Assembly: GCA_017849435.1 (NCBI GenBank)
Contig: JAFIGY010000002.1
Location: 434,001-498,000 of the forward strand
Origin: Chitinophaga niabensis
Lineage (GTDB): Bacteria; Bacteroidota; Bacteroidia; Chitinophagales; Chitinophagaceae
DNA length: 64,000 nt
Direction of reading: 5' to 3'
The position numbers were made by a program, and so were the translations under genes. The notes beneath the pieces are model-generated. The model was not told the DNA's origin, did no database searches, and saw nothing but the letters and a program-made list of their open reading frames with translations. This document shows positions 24,560-34,067 of this stretch, piece after piece; the first letter of the stretch is position 1, and each line of letters begins with the position of its first letter.

Positions 24560-27500
24560 ATGAGGAAACAATTTTTGGCATTAGGGCTCACTGGCCTCTT
24601 GCTTGCTGCAAACGGACAACCAGGCATTCAATCACAGGAAAGGCAACAGAAACGGATCAGGAAAACAGTAAAGGTTGTACCACCCCGCCATACAAAAGCG
24701 GATCAGTGGGTGGACAGCGTTTTTAACAGCCTCTCACATGAGGAACGGATCGCACAGCTTATCATGATCCGCATGCACTCGAACCTCGGTGCGGATCATA
24801 TCGCAGCAGTGACGGCGGATATCCGGAATAATAAAGTCGGCGGACTCGTTACCTTCCAGGGCGGGCCGGTGCGACAGGCGGACCTTATCAATACTTACCA
24901 GTCCATCAGTAAAGTGCCGCTCCTTGTAGCAGTAGATGGCGAATGGGGATTGGGGATGCGGTTTGTGGACAGTGTGATCTCTTTTCCCCGCAATCTCATG
25001 CTGGGCGCCGTGCAGGACACCGGCCTCATTTACGAGGTTGGTAAAGCGATCGGAGCGCAATGCAAACGCATGGGCATTCAATACAATTTTGCACCGGTGC
25101 TGGATGTGAACAATAATCCTAACAATCCTGTGATCAACGACCGGTCTTTCGGGGAAGATAAATACAGGGTGGCCGGTCATGGCGTGGCCATGATCAGAGG
25201 GATGCAGGATGCCGGTGTGATGGCCTGTGCCAAGCATTTTCCGGGACATGGAGATACCGATGTGGATTCCCACTTTGATCTCCCGTCCATTAACAAATCT
25301 TTATCCCAGCTGGATTCACTGGAGCTCTATCCCTTCCGCAAAGCGATAGAAGCCGGTGTAGGCTCTATCATGATCGCGCATTTATACATTCCGGCGATCG
25401 ACAACAAACCTAACACACCTACCTCCATCTCCCACAAGGCCGTAACGGACCTGCTGCAAAAGCGGCTCGGCTTCAATGGCCTGATCGTTACCGATGCGCT
25501 GGAGATGAAAGGTATCGCGAAGTATTATACGAACGGACAGGAATCCCTGCAATCCCTGCTGGCGGGGAATGATCTTATGGAGTTACCGTCCTCGGCCAAA
25601 GGCAGCATCACTGCTATCGCGCAGGCGATCCGGAAAGGGAAGATCAGTAAAGAAGAAGTATATCGCCGCGTCAAAAAAGTGTTGCGGGCGAAGTACGATC
25701 TTGGCCTGGCACAACTACAGCCGATTGACCGCAACAATATCACCGAAGAACTGAACGCCGCCGTGCTTCCCTTACGGCAACGTATATCCGAAAATGCGAT
25801 CACGTTGTTGCGAAACGACAATCATTTGATCCCGCTTGCCACTACTGCCACAGACAAAAAGCTGGCCGTGCTGGCAGTGGGTGTGGATGGCGGTTTCAAT
25901 ACCTTCGTGGAAGCCGTGAAACAGCACCGCCCGGATGCGGATGCCTACGTCTTTTCCGCCCGCCAGAGCGAGGAGCAGGTGTCTGCCATGGTGCAGCGGC
26001 TGAAGAATGAATACGGCGCCGTGATTATTGCCATGCAGGATTACAGCCGCCGGCCGGCTAATGATTTCGGGATCACCCGCGCTGAAAAAGCGATCGTTAA
26101 CCAGTTACAGGAAGAAATGCCCGCGGTAACGGTCGCATTCGGTAATCCTTACGCTATCCGTTTCTTCTGCGATGCGCCCACGATCATTGCTGCATATGAA
26201 GATGACAGTCTTACGCACAAAGCCGCTGCCAATGTGATCTTTGGCAAGCTGGAGCCAAAAGGGAAGCTGCCGGTGACCGTTTGCAATAACTTTCACTACG
26301 GCGCAGGCATTACATCTATCCTCCCCGTACCCACCTCTCCGCAACTGGTAGAATCCGTAACGCCGGAATCTGTGGGCATGAACGGCCATCTGTTATTGCG
26401 TATCGATTCCCTCGCGAAAGACATGATCAGCAAAGGAGCAGCTCCGGGTTGTCAGATTGTAGCGCTGAAAGACGGCAAAATGGTTTACAACAAGAATTTC
26501 GGTTCCTATGATTACAGCCAGCGGGAACCGGTGACCGCTACATCTGTATACGATCTTGCTTCCGTTACAAAGATCTGCGCAACCACTTTATCCGTAATGC
26601 GCCTCTACGATGAAGGCAAGCTGCAGCTGGATGCCACGTTGGGCACTTATCTCCCCTGGGTGCGCGGCAGTAATAAAGAACATCTCCGCATCCGGGATAT
26701 CCTTTTGCACCAGGCGGGACTGATATCTTACATTCCTTTCTACAAGGAAACCCTGCTCCCGAACGGATGGCCTGATACAACGATCTATAAATCCTATCAG
26801 GATTCGCTGCACAGCCTGCGGGTAGCAGAACATATGTATATGCAGCCGCAATACGTGGATACGATGTTCCGCCGTATACTGGACAGTAAGGTAATGCCTG
26901 AAGGAAGACAGTATGTGTACAGCGATAATGATTTCATTTTCCTCGGCAAAGTAGTAGAGCAGCTTACCGGTAAACGCCTGGACCACTACGTGCGGGAAAC
27001 ATTCTATGAGCCGCTGGGCCTCAACACCACCGGCTTTGAGCCGCGTAGCCGCCTTCCGCTGCAGCAACTAGTGCCTACAGAGTTCGAGAACAACTTCCGG
27101 GTACAATGGATCCGCGGAGATGTGCACGATCCGGGTGCGGCCATGTTCGGCGGTGTAGCGGGCCATGCCGGTCTGTTCTCCGATGCAACAGACCTCAGCA
27201 TCCTGGCGCAGATGATGCTTAACGGCGGAAGCTATAACGGGAAAGCATATATTAAACCGGAAACGATCCGCCTTTTCTCCGCGTACAACAGTTCCATCAG
27301 CCGTCGCGGACTGGGATTTGATAAACCGGAAAAAGATAATGCTGCCCGTTCCGAACCTTATCCTTCAAAGTTCGCTTCACCAGCCACTTTCGGGCATACC
27401 GGCTTTACCGGCACCTGCGTGTGGATGGACCCACAACATAACCTGGTTTTTGTTTTCCTCAGCAACCGGGTTTGCCCCAATGGCGGATCGAACGTTAAAA

Positions 27501-27565
27501 TATCCACGCTGAATGTGCGGGGGAATATGATGGATGTGTTATACGAAGCGATGAAACAGCCTTAA
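24560..27565 (+). CDS. Beta-N-acetylglucosaminidase (GH3) fused to a serine beta-lactamase-like domain
   Basis: 1001 aa, exported (MRKQFLALGLTGLLLAANGQ). The N-terminal GH3 domain (about 55-400) has the NagZ signature KHFPGHGDTDVDSH (near 225-238), which supplies the His/Asp acid-base pair, and the nucleophile Asp in VTDALEMKG near 310. A GH3 C-terminal alpha/beta domain follows. From about 610 to 1000 is a class C beta-lactamase/esterase fold with SVTK (near 668), YSDN (near 785) and HTG (near 946), the SxxK/YxN/KTG triad. The architecture is common in Bacteroidota and fits periplasmic peptidoglycan turnover (inference). Bounded by a terminator. Confidence 0.92.
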   Translation: MRKQFLALGLTGLLLAANGQPGIQSQERQQKRIRKTVKVVPPRHTKADQWVDSVFNSLSHEERIAQLIMIRMHSNLGADHIAAVTADIRNNKVGGLVTFQGGPVRQADLINTYQSISKVPLLVAVDGEWGLGMRFVDSVISFPRNLMLGAVQDTGLIYEVGKAIGAQCKRMGIQYNFAPVLDVNNNPNNPVINDRSFGEDKYRVAGHGVAMIRGMQDAGVMACAKHFPGHGDTDVDSHFDLPSINKSLSQLDSLELYPFRKAIEAGVGSIMIAHLYIPAIDNKPNTPTSISHKAVTDLLQKRLGFNGLIVTDALEMKGIAKYYTNGQESLQSLLAGNDLMELPSSAKGSITAIAQAIRKGKISKEEVYRRVKKVLRAKYDLGLAQLQPIDRNNITEELNAAVLPLRQRISENAITLLRNDNHLIPLATTATDKKLAVLAVGVDGGFNTFVEAVKQHRPDADAYVFSARQSEEQVSAMVQRLKNEYGAVIIAMQDYSRRPANDFGITRAEKAIVNQLQEEMPAVTVAFGNPYAIRFFCDAPTIIAAYEDDSLTHKAAANVIFGKLEPKGKLPVTVCNNFHYGAGITSILPVPTSPQLVESVTPESVGMNGHLLLRIDSLAKDMISKGAAPGCQIVALKDGKMVYNKNFGSYDYSQREPVTATSVYDLASVTKICATTLSVMRLYDEGKLQLDATLGTYLPWVRGSNKEHLRIRDILLHQAGLISYIPFYKETLLPNGWPDTTIYKSYQDSLHSLRVAEHMYMQPQYVDTMFRRILDSKVMPEGRQYVYSDNDFIFLGKVVEQLTGKRLDHYVRETFYEPLGLNTTGFEPRSRLPLQQLVPTEFENNFRVQWIRGDVHDPGAAMFGGVAGHAGLFSDATDLSILAQMMLNGGSYNGKAYIKPETIRLFSAYNSSISRRGLGFDKPEKDNAARSEPYPSKFASPATFGHTGFTGTCVWMDPQHNLVFVFLSNRVCPNGGSNVKISTLNVRGNMMDVLYEAMKQP

Positions 27566-27570
27566 AATAT

Positions 27571-27605
27571 GAAAGGGCCGTCGGAAAGACGGCCCTTTCT
27601 TTTGT
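27571..27605 (+). terminator. Terminator of the GH3/beta-lactamase gene
   Basis: Twelve-base stem GAAAGGGCCGTC/GACGGCCCTTTC with a five-base loop, followed by a T-rich run. It probably also serves the convergent small gene. Confidence 0.85.
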
Positions 27606-27624
27606 TAACGAAGGGATTTTGCAT

Positions 27625-28092
27625 TTACTCAACAGATACCACGCGGTTGATCATGGTCTGTGTTTTAATGTCAACAGCTTTTTCAAGCTTGTTCTTGCCA
27701 TTGCGGAGCTCGAATGTATATGCTCCATCTTCCAGCTTTTCCAGATTGTAACGGGCAACAAACCGTGGTGAAGTGCCGTCCAGCGCTTCTTTATGCAGTG
27801 TATTGTTATTGCTGTCTTTGATATACAGCGTTAACTTCTCGTGCGTAGGATTGTCAACCCGCACCAGGAAACGCAGTTCTTCCGAACCTTCCTGTGCAAT
27901 ATCGATCTTACAACCTTTTCTGGCCATTTCATTCTTCTCCGTTTTTTCCGGAGCAAGATGTGGTTTCCTGTCGTTCAGTTTACCGGCAAAGGCAAACTGC
28001 TCACTTTGCGCTGAAGCCTGCATGGAGAGTCCCAGTACGATAGCTGTTACCGTTAAAATGTGTTTTGGTGAGAAAACAAAACTGTGTTTCAT
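27625..28092 (-). CDS. Small secreted protein with a C-terminal beta-sandwich-like segment
   Basis: 155 aa with a signal peptide ending in SMQASAQ. After a charged linker, the last ~85 residues (LRFLVRVDNPTHEKLTLYIKD to the end) alternate as beta strands, with the LEKLEDGAYTFELRNGKNK pattern seen in DUF3244/Por-sorting-like Ig folds of Bacteroidota. No catalytic residues stand out; one Cys (in KGCKIDI). Probably a structural or adhesive periplasmic or surface protein. Function unknown. Single gene. Confidence 0.75.
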   Translation of the reverse strand: MKHSFVFSPKHILTVTAIVLGLSMQASAQSEQFAFAGKLNDRKPHLAPEKTEKNEMARKGCKIDIAQEGSEELRFLVRVDNPTHEKLTLYIKDSNNNTLHKEALDGTSPRFVARYNLEKLEDGAYTFELRNGKNKLEKAVDIKTQTMINRVVSVE

Positions 28093-28460
28093 GGTTAATT
28101 TTTTAAATAGTTAACTTTTCGGATCGGTAAGTATGTACAGCTGCTAATACTCTAAACCTTTTCTTTTCATCGCAAAGTTCTATCGCCGGCATTAACGGAA
28201 TATTACGGGCGCATTAATTAAATGTGAGCGGATAGTTGCCTTAATGTTATGACCGGACTGTTGTTTCTGCGGGGAACTGTCTTAAGCTTTATTTCCTGTT
28301 TTGGTGGTTAATTAGTTGTTAATTGGAAAACGAATGTACGATTTATGCACATGAAATACACAAATTAATTTGAAATTTTTTTAAGCAGGGTAAGCGTATA
28401 AAATACACAAAGAAAGGGCTGACTATCTGATAGCCAGCCCCTGTTCGGATAAGGGTTTGT
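28093..28460. other. Intergenic region between the small secreted gene and susD
   Basis: 368 bp, AT-rich. It carries the upstream region of the small secreted gene (no exact TAnnTTTG; the closest is TAGAACTTTG with a too-long spacer near 28170) and the susD terminator at its right end. No gene recognised. Confidence 0.55.
28411..28440 (-). terminator. Terminator of the susC-susD operon
   Basis: Stem GGGCTGACTATC/GATAGCCAGCCC with one mismatch (28416-28440); on the minus strand it is followed by TTTCTTTG. It lies 20 bases after the susD stop. Confidence 0.6.
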
Positions 28461-30227
28461 TTAATAAAAAGGATTCTGTATAATCTTGCTGTTACGGCGG
28501 ATTTCCGCAGCCGGGATGGGCAGGTAATAATGTTTGTCCGTAAACTTTCGTTCCTGCATACCACTTGTTAACACATTGTAAATAAAAGTGTATGAATTAT
28601 CCGGATTCAGCTTGCCTAAAATGTCTATTCCCCTGGCCGTACCACTGAATGCTGTTTTCGCGATCATCCATCTTCTGGCATCGAAATAACGATGTTCTTC
28701 AAAGGCGAGCTCATATCGTCTTTCATACCTGTACATATCGATCAGCGCCTGACCTGTAACAGCAGGTGTGAGTGCGGGCATTCCGCTGCGCGTGCGGATC
28801 TCGTTGACCGCGTCTCTCGCGGATGGCTCATCTCCCAGTGCCAGACTGGCTTCTGCATAATTCAGTTTGATCTCTGCGTAACGGAAGAAGATCCATTGCT
28901 GGTCTCCAAGGAAGAACTGCGCATCGAGTGTGATGTCCATGAACTTCCGGATATAATAACCGGTGAAAGTTCCGTTCCAGTTTTCGATGGGGCTCTGGCG
29001 GGTGTCCAGTCCGCCTACAACTTCAATAGAGCCATCCGCTTTTTTCCGCTCGAAACGTGCGGTTTGTATTACACCAACGGGATCCAGGCCAACCGCGTCT
29101 GAAGGGCGTTTTTTCCATGATGCGCCGTTGTACAGGATGGTGGCATAAAAGCGGGGATCACGGTTGTTATAAGGGTTGGCGGCCATGGTGGAATTGCTCC
29201 GATCAAACGCACTGCCATCCGCCATCTGATACCCTTCCACAAAATTCTCCAGCGGTACGTTCCCGCCCCAGTTATGATATCCATTCGGACCGTTGTACTT
29301 ATCGTGTGAAGTGCCCAACAGCTGCTTGTTAAAGAGCTTGGAGAAGATCATTTCCCTGTTATCCTTATCGAGGAACACACGGGTATAATTATCAACGCCG
29401 GAAGAAGTTGGTTTGTAGATGATAAACCGGTTGCTGTCAATCACTGCTTTGGCGGCCTGTCTTGCTGCCTGCCAGCGCGCGGTTCTGTCTCCGCCTACAT
29501 ATCCCCAGGCGGGCTCTTTATTACCCGGCTGATTGAAAAGATCGCTGGCAGCGTATAGCAGGATGCGGCTTTTCAACGCCATCGCGGCATAGCTGTTAGC
29601 GCGGCCTTTGTTATCTCCTCCCTGTGTAGCAGGCAAAGCAGCTATCGCGCTGTCGCAATCTGCTACTACATATTTTACACAATCCTCAAAGCTGGCGCGT
29701 GCCACAAAAAGACTGACAGAGTCATCAATGGTCAGCGTTTTGGTAATCAGCGGAACGCCGCCCCAGTATTTGATCAGCATGTGATAGAAGTAAGCACGCA
29801 GGAAACGTACTTCTCCTTTGAGCCTCGTGCGCCAGGACTCGTCTTTGAACGGCACTTTGTCGATCTTCTCGAAGAACATGTTGCAGGCGCGGATGGCTTT
29901 GTAATGTTTATCCCATTCTCCGAAACCGTTCAATGCACCGAGATCGTCCGGAGACATGGCTTCGGTAACGGAAGTGGCGGTGCCGTAATTATGGATGAAG
30001 CGGCTTTCATCCGTCATGGAAGAAAGCATGACTTCGTTAAATCCATGCCGCATTTTTGCATACAGGTCGTTTACGAAAGCCTGTGTAAGTGCGGGGTCAG
30101 ACCATACGTCCAGTTCGCTGAAGTTTGTGAGGGGCTTCTTTTCCAGGAAGTCCTGATTACAGGCCGATGCATAGCAGAGCAGCAAAGCGGAGAGTCCGGA
30201 TATAATGAGGGTGTTGATTCTTTTCAT
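28461..30227 (-). CDS. RagB/SusD family nutrient-uptake outer-membrane lipoprotein
   Basis: 588-aa surface lipoprotein that caps a SusC-type transporter and binds its glycan or peptide ligand. Signal peptide, lipobox YASAC (Cys23), then NQDFLEKKPLT as in SusD proteins. The N-terminal TPR helices (GEWDKHYKAIRACNMFFEKID, GEVRFLRAYFYHMLIKYWGGVPLIT) and the C-terminal signature YRYERRYELAFEEHRYFDARRW are intact. It follows susC after 11 bases on the same strand. No hydrolase, sensor or anti-sigma gene adjoins the pair, so the substrate cannot be inferred. Confidence 0.95.
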   Translation of the reverse strand: MKRINTLIISGLSALLLCYASACNQDFLEKKPLTNFSELDVWSDPALTQAFVNDLYAKMRHGFNEVMLSSMTDESRFIHNYGTATSVTEAMSPDDLGALNGFGEWDKHYKAIRACNMFFEKIDKVPFKDESWRTRLKGEVRFLRAYFYHMLIKYWGGVPLITKTLTIDDSVSLFVARASFEDCVKYVVADCDSAIAALPATQGGDNKGRANSYAAMALKSRILLYAASDLFNQPGNKEPAWGYVGGDRTARWQAARQAAKAVIDSNRFIIYKPTSSGVDNYTRVFLDKDNREMIFSKLFNKQLLGTSHDKYNGPNGYHNWGGNVPLENFVEGYQMADGSAFDRSNSTMAANPYNNRDPRFYATILYNGASWKKRPSDAVGLDPVGVIQTARFERKKADGSIEVVGGLDTRQSPIENWNGTFTGYYIRKFMDITLDAQFFLGDQQWIFFRYAEIKLNYAEASLALGDEPSARDAVNEIRTRSGMPALTPAVTGQALIDMYRYERRYELAFEEHRYFDARRWMIAKTAFSGTARGIDILGKLNPDNSYTFIYNVLTSGMQERKFTDKHYYLPIPAAEIRRNSKIIQNPFY

Positions 30228-30238
30228 CGTTCAAAAAT

Positions 30239-33200
30239 TTAGAAGGTTACGTTAAGGCCGGCATTGAAGATTCTTGTTTGTGGATAGAACTGTCCGCTGC
30301 CTGAAGGGGATTCCGGGTCAAAGATCTTCACCTTGTCAAAGGTCAGCAGGTTCTGTCCGCTTACATAAATGCGCAGCTCTTCCAGTCCCACGCGTTTCTT
30401 CAACTGGCTGGGGATGGAATAACCGATCTCCACGGTTTTCAATCGCAGGTAGTCCGTATTCCAATACCAGAAGCTGTTCCGGCGGCTCACCCAGTATTCG
30501 CGGTCGCGATCATATGCCCTGGGCATGGAAGCGTCTGGATTATTGGGTGTCCATCGGCCTTCTGCGATCTTCATCGGGAAGTTCCCGATCAGGCCGGATT
30601 CTGTGCGGATGTACTGGCTGGAGCCGGTAGCGCCCTGCCAGAGCATGGTTACATCAAAATTTTTGTATCCGGCGGAGAGTGTAAGGCCGAAGTTCCATAC
30701 GGGGTATTCACTACGGTTGATCCGTACTTTATCGAGGTCATCGATCACTCCGTCTCCATTCACATCTTCAAAAATAATATCACCCGGTACCGCAGTAGGG
30801 ATGTGTGGATAGTCGTCTATCGCTTTCTTATCCTTGAAAATACCGATGGCCCTGTACATCAGGTCCGCACCAATCTGCTTACCGGTAGAACGCTGCCACT
30901 CGGGCACGTTTGGTGTTTCCGCCCAGTATATGATCTTGTTCTGTGCGTGGGAAACGTTGCCAAGCACTTCATATCTGAATCCGCGGATGGTCTGTTTGTG
31001 GCTCAGCTGCAGATCAAAACCCCTGTTCTGTACTTTACCGATGTTCTCGTCTGGCAGCGAAATACCTGCGTAAATGGGCACGGTGGCCTGTCGCGGCGTG
31101 AGGATGTTAGAGCGTTGGGTGTTGAAGTATTCTGCTTCAATACCAATGAGACCGTTGAATAGCTTGGCTTCCATCGCTACCTCCAGGTTGTTGGAGACCT
31201 CCCAGGTGATGTTGGGATTGGGGAATACCGCCTGTGACAATCCTTTGTTCAGCTTACCATCTCCGAAGATGACGCCGCCGCCGGAAAGCGCATAGGTACT
31301 GAGATACTGAAATGCGGCCACCTGGTCGTTGCCCATCTGCCCGTAGGAAGAACGCAGCTTGAAATAATTTACGGTTGTGCCGAAGATCGGCGCCCAGAAA
31401 TGCTCTTTGGACATCACCCAGCCGGCGGACACACCGGGGAAGAAGCCGAAGCGCCTGCCCCGCGGGAAATTTTGCGATCCATCATAGCGCCAGTTAAAAT
31501 CGAAAAGATATTTCTCGTCGTAATTATAGGTAACACGGCCGAAGTAGTTCAGACGAGCGGTTTCAAATGCAGAGCCGGTATTGTCTTTCTCATCATCGCC
31601 ACCGGCGAACAACTGATCTACAGCAGAGGAAATGAAATATTTCCGTTTAGCCCAGATGTTGTCGCCGCGTACTTCGTTCCTTTCAATGGCCGCGATGGCG
31701 GACAGGTAATGTTTTTTGAAGCTGCGGGCGTAGTTGATCTTTCCGTTCATGGTGATGGCCTGCGTTTGCCCGAACCATTCTTCCAGTTCCGGCGAATTCA
31801 CGCCACGGGTGGAGCCTTTCAGGATGGGCTGATTGTTGGCGTCCATTCCCTGAAGGGTGTAGAGCGTCCAGGGTTTGATGAAACGTTTCTGGAAGTTGAA
31901 GTTCTGATCGAGCGCGAGGTTACCATCGAGGAAAAGCCCCTCCACCCCGGGGATATATACCAATGCCCCGATATTACTATTCACAACGTAGGTTTTGTCC
32001 CGCTGATAACCGATCTCGTTGGTGCTTGTTACAACAGGGTTATCTCCGTATTCGATATCGGGCCCCGGCAGACCATTCGGCCAAACAGCCGCTTCGGTAG
32101 GCCTTCCGCGCAGAAGGGCCCTGAAGATGGAGCCGGCGCTGCGGGGCGGGAAGTTGCGGTCTTCCAGCCTGCCCGCGAGGTCTACTTTGAGAGTGATGTA
32201 TCTGTTCACATTCGCATCGAGGTTGGCGCGAATGGAATGTTGTTTGTACTTGGTGGCGCTGTTCTTGTAAATACCGTCCTGGGAGAGGGTGCCGAGGGAT
32301 ACGTAATAGATGAACCTTTCCGATCCGCCGCGCAACGAGAGATCGTGACGGGTTTGCGCTGAGAGTGGTTTGATCACCGCGCCCAGCCAGTCCGCATTCG
32401 GATAGCGCCAGGGATCGGAGCCATCGCGGAACTTCTGGATCTCGGCGTCCGTGAATTTGGGAGTGCCGCTGATCTCGTTCACGATCTGCGCATACGTAGC
32501 GGCGTCGGCCATTTTGGGCAATCGTGTCGGCTGCGTGTACCCGAGGTTGAAATTGTAGTTCAGCATTGGTTTGCCGGTGCGGCCACGTTTGGTGGTGATG
32601 AGGATCACCCCGTTCGCCGCACGGGATCCGAAGATGGCGGCCGAAGCGTCTTTCAGCACGGAGATGTTCTCGATGTCATTCGGGTTGAGCCGCTGGTAGC
32701 CGTCCCGCGGAATCCCGTCGATCACTACGAGCGGGTCCGAATTGCGGAACGTGCTTCTTCCGCGGATGAGGATCCTCGACCCGTCATACCCTGGCTCCCC
32801 GCTGGTGTTGATGGCCATAAGACCGGATACCCGGCCTACCAATGCGTTTGAAATGTTCACTGTGGGAGCCTGTTTGATCTCGGAACCTTTTACGGTGCTG
32901 ACGGACCCGGTTTTGGTCACTTTCTTCGTAGTGCCATAGCCGGTCACCACATACTCATCCAGCTGCTTTTCCGATTCTTTCATTTGAAGGTCGAGCGAAG
33001 TTCTGCCGTTCACAGGATGCTCCACCTGCTCGTACCCGATGAATTGCAGCACCAGCACTGCTTTTGGGTCCAGGTCCGGGAGCGTGAAAGCGCCTTTTTC
33101 ATCGGAAACAGTGCCTTTGTTCGTGCCCTTGATCATAACGGTAACGCCGGGAAGGGAAAGGTTTCGCACATCCCTGACTCTGCCTTTGACCGTGATGTTC

Positions 33201-33298
33201 TTTGTTGGTTGTTGCGCTCTGGAAGCGGACATGCTTCCGGCAAGCATGACGATGACGGCCATGAGCATAGCCAGGCCACGACGTGGAATCTGTAGCAT
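30239..33298 (-). CDS. SusC/RagA family TonB-dependent outer-membrane transporter
   Basis: 1019 aa. A signal peptide (to about residue 29), then a carboxypeptidase-regulatory-like domain (about 35-107: ITVKGRVRDVRNLSLPGVTVMIKG), the TonB box region DEYVVTGYG (114-121), the plug domain with DPLVVIDGIPRDG and NDIENISVLKDASAAIFGSR, and a 22-stranded barrel ending in Phe (AGLNVTF). Transports oligosaccharides or peptides with its SusD lid, using TonB-ExbBD energy. No N-terminal STN domain, so direct trans-envelope signalling to an anti-sigma factor is unlikely. First gene of a two-gene operon. Confidence 0.96.
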   Translation of the reverse strand: MLQIPRRGLAMLMAVIVMLAGSMSASRAQQPTKNITVKGRVRDVRNLSLPGVTVMIKGTNKGTVSDEKGAFTLPDLDPKAVLVLQFIGYEQVEHPVNGRTSLDLQMKESEKQLDEYVVTGYGTTKKVTKTGSVSTVKGSEIKQAPTVNISNALVGRVSGLMAINTSGEPGYDGSRILIRGRSTFRNSDPLVVIDGIPRDGYQRLNPNDIENISVLKDASAAIFGSRAANGVILITTKRGRTGKPMLNYNFNLGYTQPTRLPKMADAATYAQIVNEISGTPKFTDAEIQKFRDGSDPWRYPNADWLGAVIKPLSAQTRHDLSLRGGSERFIYYVSLGTLSQDGIYKNSATKYKQHSIRANLDANVNRYITLKVDLAGRLEDRNFPPRSAGSIFRALLRGRPTEAAVWPNGLPGPDIEYGDNPVVTSTNEIGYQRDKTYVVNSNIGALVYIPGVEGLFLDGNLALDQNFNFQKRFIKPWTLYTLQGMDANNQPILKGSTRGVNSPELEEWFGQTQAITMNGKINYARSFKKHYLSAIAAIERNEVRGDNIWAKRKYFISSAVDQLFAGGDDEKDNTGSAFETARLNYFGRVTYNYDEKYLFDFNWRYDGSQNFPRGRRFGFFPGVSAGWVMSKEHFWAPIFGTTVNYFKLRSSYGQMGNDQVAAFQYLSTYALSGGGVIFGDGKLNKGLSQAVFPNPNITWEVSNNLEVAMEAKLFNGLIGIEAEYFNTQRSNILTPRQATVPIYAGISLPDENIGKVQNRGFDLQLSHKQTIRGFRYEVLGNVSHAQNKIIYWAETPNVPEWQRSTGKQIGADLMYRAIGIFKDKKAIDDYPHIPTAVPGDIIFEDVNGDGVIDDLDKVRINRSEYPVWNFGLTLSAGYKNFDVTMLWQGATGSSQYIRTESGLIGNFPMKIAEGRWTPNNPDASMPRAYDRDREYWVSRRNSFWYWNTDYLRLKTVEIGYSIPSQLKKRVGLEELRIYVSGQNLLTFDKVKIFDPESPSGSGQFYPQTRIFNAGLNVTF

Positions 33299-33442
33299 AT
33301 AGTGTTAGGTTTTAATAACGGGTTAAAAGATCAATAGTAACACGAAACTTATCTAGTAAAGTTATCCAGATATTCTTTGAATATTTTCTAAAATAAGTGT
33401 TGAGCGGACACTCTTTTTTAGATGAATGAAAGCAGGGGAAGT

Positions 33443-34063
33443 CTATTCAACGTCTTTCCAGGCCCAGAGGTAGCGACTGGCGTGGGTTCTGTAAGGCGCC
33501 CATTTAGAAGACAAGGTGAGCAGTTTGGCGCGGTAGGCTTTTTTATCGGTGGGGTCGAGTTTGTAGAGTTTGTTCATGGCCTGTTGCAGGCTGAAGTCAT
33601 CGCTGGGGAAAACGTCTTCTCGACCGAGGTAGAACATCAGCAGCATTTCCACGGTCCATTTTCCTACGCCTTTGATCCGGGTGAGATAAGCGATCACTTC
33701 ATCGTTATCCAGCTTGTGCAGTCTGGCGTCTGTGAGTTTTTCATCAGTGACGAAGCGGGCCACATTATGCACGTATGTCACTTTTGCGTTGGAAAGACCG
33801 ATGGCGCGGAGTTTCTCGGGCGGGGTATCCAGTATCTGTTGCGGGTTGGGTTCCCTGCCGTTATAAAGCTGGAGAAAGCGGTTGTAGATCACATCCGCCA
33901 CTTTGCCGGATAGTTGCTGATTCATGATGGACACGACGAGTTTCAGCGCAATGTTCCGCTGAGGGGGCAGTACGTCCAGCGGCGCCTGTATAATGCTTTT
34001 CAGTCGCTTGTCCCTGCTCAGGTGCGGGATGTAAACATCGTGCGGGGTGGTGGTCTGCTTCAT
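33443..34063 (-). CDS. alkA: DNA-3-methyladenine glycosylase II family (HhH-GPD)
   Basis: 206-aa base-excision glycosylase. The helix-hairpin-helix is LTRIKGVGKWTVEM and the catalytic Asp lies in VFPSDDFSLQQAM, the usual K/G-D arrangement; SIMNQQLSGKVADVIY is the family helix. It lacks the N-terminal beta domain of E. coli AlkA and the C-terminal Fe-S cluster of Nth/MutY. Likely removes alkylated purines. It starts four bases after the M28 peptidase stop, so it is the last gene of a cysS operon. Confident of the family; substrate inferred. Confidence 0.88.
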   Translation of the reverse strand: MKQTTTPHDVYIPHLSRDKRLKSIIQAPLDVLPPQRNIALKLVVSIMNQQLSGKVADVIYNRFLQLYNGREPNPQQILDTPPEKLRAIGLSNAKVTYVHNVARFVTDEKLTDARLHKLDNDEVIAYLTRIKGVGKWTVEMLLMFYLGREDVFPSDDFSLQQAMNKLYKLDPTDKKAYRAKLLTLSSKWAPYRTHASRYLWAWKDVE

Positions 34064-34067
34064 GTGC

